DNA of 21,980 bases from Candidatus Bathyarchaeota archaeon. GTDB taxonomy: Archaea; Thermoproteota; Bathyarchaeia; Bathyarchaeales; Bathyarchaeaceae. The notes below the pieces were generated by a model. The model was not told the DNA's origin and did not search any database. It saw only the letters and a program-made list of their open reading frames with translations. Made by a program: the position numbers and the translations under genes. The stretch covers positions 1-21,980 of the forward strand of contig JAPUUO010000013.1 in the NCBI GenBank assembly GCA_026967815.1, written 5' to 3'. This document shows positions 15,103 to 20,601 of the stretch, piece after piece; the first letter of the stretch is position 1; every line of letters starts with the position of its first letter.

Positions 15103-15570
15103 TCACTCTCCTGACCCTTTCAGGTCCAAGAGGCACACTTGTGCGTGGCCTTTTACCTTCACCTTTCGGTACGTTCTTTTCACAATTCCTTTTTCGTCGA
15201 TCAGGAATGTGGTTCGTTCTGTGCCCATAAAGGTTCTGCCATACAGACTTTTCTTCTTCCATACCCCATAAAGATCCAATACTTTTCCTTCAGGATCGCT
15301 TAATAACGTAAAAGGCAAGTCATGTTTTTGCTTGAACTTTTCGTGAGATTTGATGCTATCTTTGCTCACTCCGAGTATGACAGCACCCTCTCTTTCAAAC
15401 TCTTTAGCCATTTCCTTGAACTCGATAGCCTCTCGAGTGCATCCTGGTGTTCCGTCTTTCGGATAGAAATAGAGGACCACCTTCTTGCCTCGATAATCGC
15501 TCAACGACACTTCTTTTCTATCATCTGCTTGTAGAGTGAAATCAGGTGCCTTTTCTCCTTCACGAACCAA
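15103..15570 (-). CDS. bcp: Peroxiredoxin, BCP/PrxQ type
   Basis: Thiol peroxidase that reduces hydrogen peroxide and organic peroxides. The 155 residues contain KAPDFTLQADD, VVLYFYPKDGTPGC with the peroxidatic Cys44, and GTERTTFLIDEKG with the conserved Arg region. The usual PrxQ resolving Cys five residues later is Ile49, so the enzyme is 1-Cys at that site. A second Cys (146) lies in an atypical C-terminal tail after VKGHAQ. The TTG at 15570 is the only standard start, since an in-frame stop lies three codons upstream. First gene of the minus-strand redox cluster. Confidence 0.92.
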   Translation of the reverse strand: MVREGEKAPDFTLQADDRKEVSLSDYRGKKVVLYFYPKDGTPGCTREAIEFKEMAKEFEREGAVILGVSKDSIKSHEKFKQKHDLPFTLLSDPEGKVLDLYGVWKKKSLYGRTFMGTERTTFLIDEKGIVKRTYRKVKVKGHAQVCLLDLKGSGE

Positions 15571-15649
15571 TTCAGATCACACCTTGCCTTGGAATTCGCA
15601 AGTTAAACCTTAAAAGGGTATGTGACTGTGACCCAACAGCAACATGCAC

Positions 15650-15656
15650 TTAAATA
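15650..15656 (+). promoter_or_regulatory. TATA box of the exported membrane protein gene
   Basis: TTAAATA centred 26 bp before the ATG at 15679, which predicts a leaderless transcript. There is no Shine-Dalgarno sequence, consistent with that. Confidence 0.5.
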
Positions 15657-15678
15657 ACACATGCAATAACCATAAAGT

Positions 15679-16677
15679 ATGAAACCGAGATATCTTCACC
15701 TCGCGTTGTTGCTCATTTTTATGATCTCATCCGGGAACGTCGCATTCGCTCACACACCGGACACACCAACTGATAATGAAAGCCTCGCTACAGCCTATAC
15801 CATATTTAATCCTACGAAGTCCTGGGCCATCTATGCAGAACTTCATGAAGGCGAAGAAGCTCAATATTACGAGTTTGAGTTGCCGCCGAATGAAAGGCTG
15901 TTCGTTCAATTGTTTGTTCCACCTTCTGAAGAGAGCCGGTTCAACCCGAACTTGGTGATAATGGGTCCTGGCATAACCTCTGAAGACACCGTACCTGCTT
16001 ATGTGGAGACTGCAGAAAACGTGGGAATAGCGTTACTGGACGGGCAGCGTCCCTCCAGTGCCACCTATGAACCTTTTACTCCAAGCAGCTTCTATGAACT
16101 CGCTAGCTTCGATCAGGAAGTCTCTGCTGGTGGAACCTACTACGTAGCGGTTTATGAGCAGTCGCATGGAGGACGCTATGGCCTAGCCATTGGCTACAAA
16201 GAAGAGTTCGGATTAGACGAGTTCATCAGGATACCCATCGACGTCATAGGCATTCATCAATGGGAAGGACAGTCCCTGCTCTTGATACTGGCTCCGGTCC
16301 TGGTCACTTTAGTCATTGGTCTTGCTCTGCTAATTTGGAAAAGACCTACACCTTTGAGAGGATTCTTCAGCGGGATAGGCGTTTTGGCAGGTCTTCTATA
16401 TCTAGGTAGTGGATTCATGATGTTGACCCAAATGATTCTGGCCTTGACAACCGCGAGTCCAGACGTCGGCGTGGTTTTGACGGCAATCTTCATTGTAATA
16501 CCAATTCTCTTGGCGCTAGCCATTTTCCGACTGGCAATTTACCGAAAGCAGATAACAGTTAGAGTTAGGATTTTCATGGCGATTCTAGGAGTTTTAGGTC
16601 TCTTCGCGTGGGCAGGTCTACTGATAGGTCCTGTTTTAGCCTTAGTCGGAAGCCTAGTGCCGTCTAAGCGTTTCTAA
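15679..16677 (+). CDS. Exported membrane protein with extracellular beta domain and four TM helices
   Basis: Unrecognised 332-residue protein. A Sec signal peptide at 1-24 (hydrophobic LHLALLLIFMISS, then AFA before HTPD) is followed by about 170 residues of beta-rich extracellular sequence (EGEEAQYYEFELPPNERLFVQLF, then SAGGTYYVAVYEQSHGGRYGLAIGY), resembling bacterial pre-peptidase C-terminal or jelly-roll modules. Four hydrophobic segments follow at about 196-217, 229-253, 262-287 and 296-326. The signal peptide plus folded ectodomain plus membrane bundle suggests a receptor or envelope protein. No catalytic motif is visible. Transcription is probably leaderless. It stands alone between the peroxiredoxin (divergent) and the tRNA. 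Confidence 0.8.
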   Translation: MKPRYLHLALLLIFMISSGNVAFAHTPDTPTDNESLATAYTIFNPTKSWAIYAELHEGEEAQYYEFELPPNERLFVQLFVPPSEESRFNPNLVIMGPGITSEDTVPAYVETAENVGIALLDGQRPSSATYEPFTPSSFYELASFDQEVSAGGTYYVAVYEQSHGGRYGLAIGYKEEFGLDEFIRIPIDVIGIHQWEGQSLLLILAPVLVTLVIGLALLIWKRPTPLRGFFSGIGVLAGLLYLGSGFMMLTQMILALTTASPDVGVVLTAIFIVIPILLALAIFRLAIYRKQITVRVRIFMAILGVLGLFAWAGLLIGPVLALVGSLVPSKRF

Positions 16678-16758
16678 TAAAGCAGGCGCACGCATTCCAG
16701 CGCAAACTCAGAAAGCGAAATTTCACTTGCTTTCCCAGAAAATACTTCCTAATCAAAG

Positions 16759-16847
16759 TGGACCGGGCGGGATTTGAACCCGCGACCTCCGCCGTTCTCT
16801 GCGCGTTGCTTGCGAGGGCGGCATTCATACCACTGAACTACCGGCCC
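16759..16847 (-). tRNA. tRNA-Ala (CGC) with a 16-nt intron
   Basis: Folds as a complete cloverleaf on the minus strand: acceptor GGGCCGG/CCGGTCC with G3-U70 (the alanine identity pair), D-stem GTTC/GAAT, anticodon stem CCGCC/GGCGG, T-arm GCGGG-TTCAAAT-CCCGC, and discriminator A73. The loop reads C-T-CGC-A, so the anticodon CGC decodes GCG. CCA is not encoded. Between position 37 and 38 there are 16 extra nt (16795-16810). C32-T33-C34 can pair with GAG near the intron 3' end, leaving 3-nt bulges CA|A and AA|C, a relaxed bulge-helix-bulge for the splicing endonuclease at the canonical 37/38 site. Confidence 0.94.
16795..16810 (-). other. tRNA-Ala intron (16 nt, canonical 37/38)
   Basis: Intron AGCAACGCGCAGAGAA. 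Removal restores a 7-nt anticodon loop. Splice sites were placed by the two 3-nt bulges; the 4-bp central helix contains one G-A mismatch. Confidence 0.85.
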
Positions 16848-16991
16848 ATTTCTCCAACGTTTGCATCACTAGCTCTTTCTGAGAGTTAAGAGTTATTTGA
16901 GGGTTTTCGTTTTGTTGACATAAGAATCGTTAAAACGTTTTGAACCTCTCTCCTCAGATTATTGCTGCAACCTCAAATGAAGTGAATACCT

Positions 16992-17072
16992 GTGACAAAG
17001 TGGGCTGTTCTTATTGGATTAGCGGTTCTCATGGCAAGCTCGTTCTTCATCTGGATAGGAACTAGAGCCTAG
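16992..17072 (+). CDS. Candidate 26-residue single-TM protein
   Basis: A GTG-started frame encoding MTKWAVLIGLAVLMASSFFIWIG plus TRA. It is almost entirely one hydrophobic helix with a positively charged end on each side. No clear Shine-Dalgarno sequence. Its only support is the clean membrane-helix composition and a similar small membrane frame 22 bp downstream. It could be chance. Confidence 0.3.
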   Translation: MTKWAVLIGLAVLMASSFFIWIGTRA

Positions 17073-17094
17073 CTGTTCCCAAATTCAAGGGCAA

Positions 17095-17301
17095 ATGCTT
17101 GGTGGAATAGCCGTTGCGTTTCTCAGCGGATTGCTTACTATGCTTGCCGTAATTCTTATCGTATGGGGTATAATTTCAAATATCAAGCAAGTTAAACAAA
17201 CACTCGACTCATTGTCTTCTGCTTTGTTTCAATGCGGCGGCCAACGTGCAAACACTTACTGTGGCGCATCAGATGTATTCATGTACAGCAAAGATGCGTG
17301 A
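17095..17301 (+). CDS. Candidate 68-residue small membrane protein
   Basis: ATG-started frame with one strong transmembrane helix at about 3-27 (GGIAVAFLSGLLTMLAVILIVWGII), a short amphipathic helix (NIKQVKQTLDSLSSALF), and a Cys-containing polar tail (QCGG and TYCGAS). It follows the 26-residue candidate by 22 bp. No known family. The helix-plus-amphipathic layout is typical of small membrane regulators, but the tail may be random. Confidence 0.4.
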   Translation: MLGGIAVAFLSGLLTMLAVILIVWGIISNIKQVKQTLDSLSSALFQCGGQRANTYCGASDVFMYSKDA

Positions 17302-17391
17302 AGATTTATTAGTCTCAAGACCACAGTTTATAGTGAATATTGCTACGCACGACATGACTCGCACTTCAAAAGTACATGGAGATCAAATCTA

Positions 17392-17670
17392 ATGGGAGGC
17401 AAATCAAAGAAAATTCCATTAGCTACCGGTTTAATAGGTCGTGAGACTGGGGCGATTCATGGTCAACTTGAGGTTTCTTTCATTAACTACGACACTATTC
17501 ACGTTGCGATGTGGCGGAAAGCCTATTGTGGTCTTTCGAATGTCGAATTTTCAGTGGCAGACGCTGACTTGCAGGATATTATAGACATCTTAAATGAAGC
17601 TAAGAACAAGGCTGACTCCTATTGGCTGGCAAAAGCTGCTGTGAAAAGCCAATCAAAAGAGAGACGATGA
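17392..17670 (+). CDS. Conserved-looking small protein of unknown function
   Basis: 92 residues from ATG 17392, with GGAG at 17378-17381 (10 nt upstream). A basic N-terminus (GGKSKKIPLATG) is followed by beta-like segments (GQLEVSFINYDTIHVAMW) and a long helix (DLQDIIDILNEAKNKADSYWLAKAAVKSQ). No motif known to me. Its TGA overlaps the ATG of a further frame (ATGA at 17667-17670). Real coding seems likely from composition and signals. Confidence 0.6.
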   Translation: MGGKSKKIPLATGLIGRETGAIHGQLEVSFINYDTIHVAMWRKAYCGLSNVEFSVADADLQDIIDILNEAKNKADSYWLAKAAVKSQSKERR

Positions 17671-17795
17671 AAAAAGGAAGCAAAATTTGGAAGGAGCAAT
17701 ACGGCCCAACGTTTTACGTGTGCACCAGAAATCACCGGATTAGTTTGAACATAATATCGGTTAGACTTTCGAATGGTGTTCCTATCAGCCTGTAA
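17667..17795 (+). CDS. Candidate 42-residue coupled reading frame, possibly truncated
   Basis: Begins in an ATGA overlap with the upstream 92-residue gene. The first 20 residues (MKKGSKIWKEQYGPTFYVCT) look like a genuine soluble protein start, but from 17732 it runs antisense through the last 64 bp of the radical SAM gene, where the sequence is constrained by the other strand. Best read as the stump of a gene whose 3' part was lost, or as chance. Confidence 0.3.
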   Translation: MKKGSKIWKEQYGPTFYVCTRNHRISLNIISVRLSNGVPISL

Positions 17796-19090
17796 ACTCG
17801 TTTTCCCAAATACTTCCTCAGAATGAATTGCACCGTAGCCTTCATGATGGCAAACTTGAGCTTGTCTTCTGAGAAAGACGAGCGATATAGTAGTTTGTGC
17901 TCTGTCAGTCGCAAACGTGTAGGTTCTTTCCTATCGGATGTTATCATTTGGTCTTTCACTCTGTCATAGAGAGGTGTGCCCGGAATGGGATAGGGTAAGG
18001 TAAAAGAGAGATAATCCAAAGGAAGTGAAGATGCAAATCTCACTGTGTCCAGAATAGTTTCGTTGGTCTCGCCTGGATACCCGACGATGAAAAAAGCGCC
18101 GACTTGAACCCCAGACTTTTTGGTCGTGTACACCGCTTCTTTGGCTTGTTTGGTTGTTGCTCTTTTCTTCATCAGGGTAAGAACTGAGTCGTTTCCAGAC
18201 TCCATGCCGAAAAACACGCGCACACATCCAGCCTGTTTCATTCTCTCCGTCATTTCTCGGTCGATTGTATCTACCCTTGAGAGGCATTCCCACTCTATTC
18301 TTATGCGTCGATGAACAATTTCCTTGCATATGCCAATTAGCCTTCTGCGATTTAAGGTGAAACAATCATCGGCGAACCATACTCTCTCGTATCCGAGTGC
18401 TTGCACCGTCTCTATCTCGTCCACGATATTCGCTGCTGACCGAATCCTTAGCTCGTTCCCAAAGATTGGTCGGCTGCAAAAGTCACAGTTGAAAGGGCAG
18501 CCTCTAGATGTTATCATCGACGTGGCAGTGTAGCCGAATTTTTTTGCATAGTAATTCTTGTAGGCTTGGTGGTCAAACAATTCTCTGGCCGGAAATGGTA
18601 TATTGTCTAGGCTCTGAATGACCTTCCTTGAAGGTGTGGATTTCAGTTTGTCTTTCTCTTTAAATGTGATCCCCCTCACTCTCGACAAATCGGCGCCTTT
18701 CTCCACTTCACGGGCAAGTTCAAGCATAGTTTCTTCACCTTCTCCATTAACCACAACGTCAAAATCATGAAGAAAAACTGCTGAATTCAACGTAGGTAGA
18801 GGCCCGCCGGCAACAAGGAGCTTGCAGTTTTCTCTAAGCAGTTTAGCCATTTGGATAGCTTTGTCTTTCATCGTGAACATTGAGTAGATGCCAACTATTG
18901 TCGGGTCTGAACTTCTGACTTTTTCCAAGGCTTCTTCTCGGTTGAGGAAGGTGCAATCCGCTAGGTCAACTGAGATGTTGTGTTGCTTTAGGTACGCGGC
19001 TATATAGCCCAGCCCTAAAGGTGGAAATCTAAAAATCGATCTGTCATTAAGAGGGCGGAAATACGGGTAAACCAGCATGACAGTTGTCAT
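17732..19090 (-). CDS. B12-binding-domain radical SAM protein
   Basis: From ATG 19090 it is 452 residues. N-terminal cobalamin-binding-like Rossmann domain at about 1-140 (MLVYPYFRPLND, FPPLGLGYIAAYLKQ, VVVNGEGEETMLEL), without a clear DxHxxG, so any B12 would be bound base-off or the cofactor may be absent. Radical SAM core with the 4Fe-4S motif CPFNCDFC (Cys198, 202, 205), ADDCFTLN, and FGMESGNDSVL for SAM contact; then YPIPGTPLYD as in BchE/MiaB-like enzymes. Such enzymes methylate or rearrange lipids, cofactors or peptides. Its start lies within the 3' end of the upstream gene (44-bp overlap), so the two are probably coupled. In-frame TTG 19129 is an alternative start. Confidence 0.9.
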   Translation of the reverse strand: MTTVMLVYPYFRPLNDRSIFRFPPLGLGYIAAYLKQHNISVDLADCTFLNREEALEKVRSSDPTIVGIYSMFTMKDKAIQMAKLLRENCKLLVAGGPLPTLNSAVFLHDFDVVVNGEGEETMLELAREVEKGADLSRVRGITFKEKDKLKSTPSRKVIQSLDNIPFPARELFDHQAYKNYYAKKFGYTATSMITSRGCPFNCDFCSRPIFGNELRIRSAANIVDEIETVQALGYERVWFADDCFTLNRRRLIGICKEIVHRRIRIEWECLSRVDTIDREMTERMKQAGCVRVFFGMESGNDSVLTLMKKRATTKQAKEAVYTTKKSGVQVGAFFIVGYPGETNETILDTVRFASSLPLDYLSFTLPYPIPGTPLYDRVKDQMITSDRKEPTRLRLTEHKLLYRSSFSEDKLKFAIMKATVQFILRKYLGKRVYRLIGTPFESLTDIMFKLIR

Positions 19091-19964
19091 CTGAGCGAGC
19101 AACCCCCAAAATTTCGATTTCATATTCAAAAAAAACGTTTGTCGGATTGATTTCGTAGTCGAGTCCAGCCCAGTCTAAGCATCCCTCTAGAAACTCTCGT
19201 CCTCTCCGCAAAACGCTGTTTCTTGTCTTCTTCAAACGGAAGCCAACTCTGCTTTGTAGATCACTTAGGCTCGCCCAATCAGCTTCAATCGTGTCCCAAG
19301 CACCAATCTGTCTATCAACCAATACTGTACCATGTGAATCGGAGTATCTCCTGAAAAACCTTGACCCTTGTTCGTTTAGCACAAAAATCCTTTGCAGATT
19401 CTCTTTCTTAAGAAGACTCAAGTCTGTTTTCACTTCGATGCGATCTCGACATAGACTGTAGGTTACTACCACCGTGCCCGCAGGAACGGCCCTGACAAAG
19501 CTTGTATGAACGCCCAGACTTCCAGATAGCTTCTTTAGCGTGAGAAGTCGTAAGTGTTTGTGCTTCTGGTACACATCAGCCACTAGATTTGAGATGACGC
19601 GGAGAGTTTGACTTTTCAATCTGACTGTTCTGATTCTCTTTCTTGGAACTTTGTTCATGCAGAACTCCTTGCGAATGATCTTGAGATCACTTTGCTGAGA
19701 CACGTAAACACGGGCCGCGCCTGAAAAATACGTTTCATCAGGATACAGTAGAACTGGAACTCCGAATCCTGTTCCTTCTCCAATTACTTCTGCTCCTTTG
19801 TGAACCAAAATCATACCTTTTTGCAGATTAGCTATATGCGAGTTGTGCGGTTTTGTGTCTGAATAAATCCGAAGAGCTAAAGAATTTGAAAGAGGAACCG
19901 TATGCTCGTCAACGTTTGAAAGCACAGAATCATGTCCCATAATAAATGATGCCGTCGAGGGCAT
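19047..19964 (-). CDS. Unknown beta-rich protein overlapping the radical SAM gene
   Basis: From ATG 19964 it has 305 residues; a TTG at 20006 would lie within or upstream of the promoter box and is disfavoured. The sequence alternates strands and turns, with a distinctive GEGTGFGVPVLLYPDETYFS near 68-87 and a C-terminal GCLDWAGLDYEINP then FFEYEIEIL. The style recalls large beta-sandwich (galactose-mutarotase-like) proteins, but I cannot name a family. No signal peptide or transmembrane segment is clear. The middle is basic (NKVPRKRIRTVRLKSQTLRVISN). Its 3' end overlaps the radical SAM start by 44 bp, so the two probably form one operon and may act on the same substrate. Confidence 0.7.
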   Translation of the reverse strand: MPSTASFIMGHDSVLSNVDEHTVPLSNSLALRIYSDTKPHNSHIANLQKGMILVHKGAEVIGEGTGFGVPVLLYPDETYFSGAARVYVSQQSDLKIIRKEFCMNKVPRKRIRTVRLKSQTLRVISNLVADVYQKHKHLRLLTLKKLSGSLGVHTSFVRAVPAGTVVVTYSLCRDRIEVKTDLSLLKKENLQRIFVLNEQGSRFFRRYSDSHGTVLVDRQIGAWDTIEADWASLSDLQSRVGFRLKKTRNSVLRRGREFLEGCLDWAGLDYEINPTNVFFEYEIEILGVARSDDNCHAGLPVFPPS

Positions 19965-19992
19965 AAGAGAAATTTCCCTTGTGGTTCTTCGA

Positions 19993-20001
19993 ATATTTAT
20001 A
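19993..20001 (-). promoter_or_regulatory. TATA box of the unknown/radical SAM operon
   Basis: TATAAATAT read on the minus strand, centred about 33 bp before ATG 19964. It predicts a leader of only a few nucleotides and argues against the TTG at 20006. Confidence 0.5.
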
Positions 20002-20061
20002 GGCAAGAGTTTTTTTTATGAATTTCCCTCATCAAGCAAGCCGTTTAAGCTATGAAACAAC

Positions 20062-20068
20062 TTATAAA
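20062..20068 (+). promoter_or_regulatory. TATA box of the divergent membrane gene
   Basis: TTATAAA centred 28 bp before ATG 20093, predicting a leaderless mRNA that starts at that ATG. It argues against the ATG at 20018, which lies upstream of this box. Confidence 0.5.
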
Positions 20069-20092
20069 CTAACACTAACTATTTTACATATT

Positions 20093-20515
20093 ATGTCTGG
20101 GATTCTTGGGACAAGAGCATCGCTCTCAGCCGATCTAGATTTACTGCTGCAACTAATTGTTCTCGTTGTCCTCATTGTTGGTGTCAAATTTGGCAAAGAG
20201 AAGACGGAGAGAAGCCTTAAGACACATGGAAACGTGATGATTGCAGCAGTTGTTTTGAACGCCATCGGAGTTCTACTTGTAATGCTTCCCTCATTCGTGA
20301 CGAACCTCAGTGCGGTTTTGAACGAAACTTCCACGATAGGTCTTCCGCTAACGTCCATCCATATGTTCATCGGAATCCTAGCAGAGGGCTTGGGCGTCGC
20401 ATTTATCTTCAAAAAGTTCGGTAACGTTCGAATGTGGATGCGACTCACCGCGGCCCTCTGGCTTATTTCCATACTTTTGGGAATTTCTTTCTACCTACGA
20501 TACTATGTAGTCTGA
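20093..20515 (+). CDS. Four-helix membrane protein, possibly DUF420-like
   Basis: Read from ATG 20093 (leaderless, see the TATA box) it has 140 residues and four hydrophobic helices: about 15-34, 49-70, 82-107 and 116-136. Conserved-looking histidines occur at KTHGNVMIAAVVLNAIG and in TSIHMFIGILAEG, at the membrane faces of helices 2 and 3. Length, helix count and the two His-containing helices resemble DUF420-type proteins, sometimes found near respiratory oxidases, but this match is from memory and tentative. The upstream ATG at 20018 adds 25 polar residues and is disfavoured. Divergent from the radical SAM operon across a shared promoter region. Confidence 0.7.
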   Translation: MSGILGTRASLSADLDLLLQLIVLVVLIVGVKFGKEKTERSLKTHGNVMIAAVVLNAIGVLLVMLPSFVTNLSAVLNETSTIGLPLTSIHMFIGILAEGLGVAFIFKKFGNVRMWMRLTAALWLISILLGISFYLRYYVV

Positions 20516-20575
20516 CGTCCGTGCAGCCATCGACACCGATCAGATACGGGTACATAGGCAGGTTAGGTTAGAAGT

Positions 20576-20598
20576 ATGCTAGCATCTACATGTAGCAT
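20576..20598. terminator. Cluster of overlapping palindromes between convergent genes
   Basis: Two perfect 10-bp palindromes lie back to back, ATGCTAGCAT (20576-20585) and CTACATGTAG (20586-20595); ATGCTA and TAGCAT (20593-20598) can also pair across them. It sits 4 bp before the stop codon of the surface-protein gene. A 3'-end or boundary structure is likely, but no strong T-run follows on the plus strand until TTTCTTATTCT. Confidence 0.4.
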
Positions 20599-20601
20599 TT
20601 C

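Larger units (their letters stand above)
16848..17391 (+). other. 544-bp region with only tiny candidate genes
   Basis: After the tRNA no gene of normal size occurs up to 17392. It holds two plus-strand frames coding for single-helix proteins (16992-17072 and 17095-17301, listed separately) and TATA-like TTTATAG near 17325. No repeat or RNA gene was recognised. Confidence 0.4.

Noticed and set aside
20018..20092. Longer start (ATG 20018) for the small membrane protein
   Set aside because: It lies upstream of the TATA box at 20062-20068, so an mRNA from that promoter would not include it; the added residues are polar and unlike the rest.
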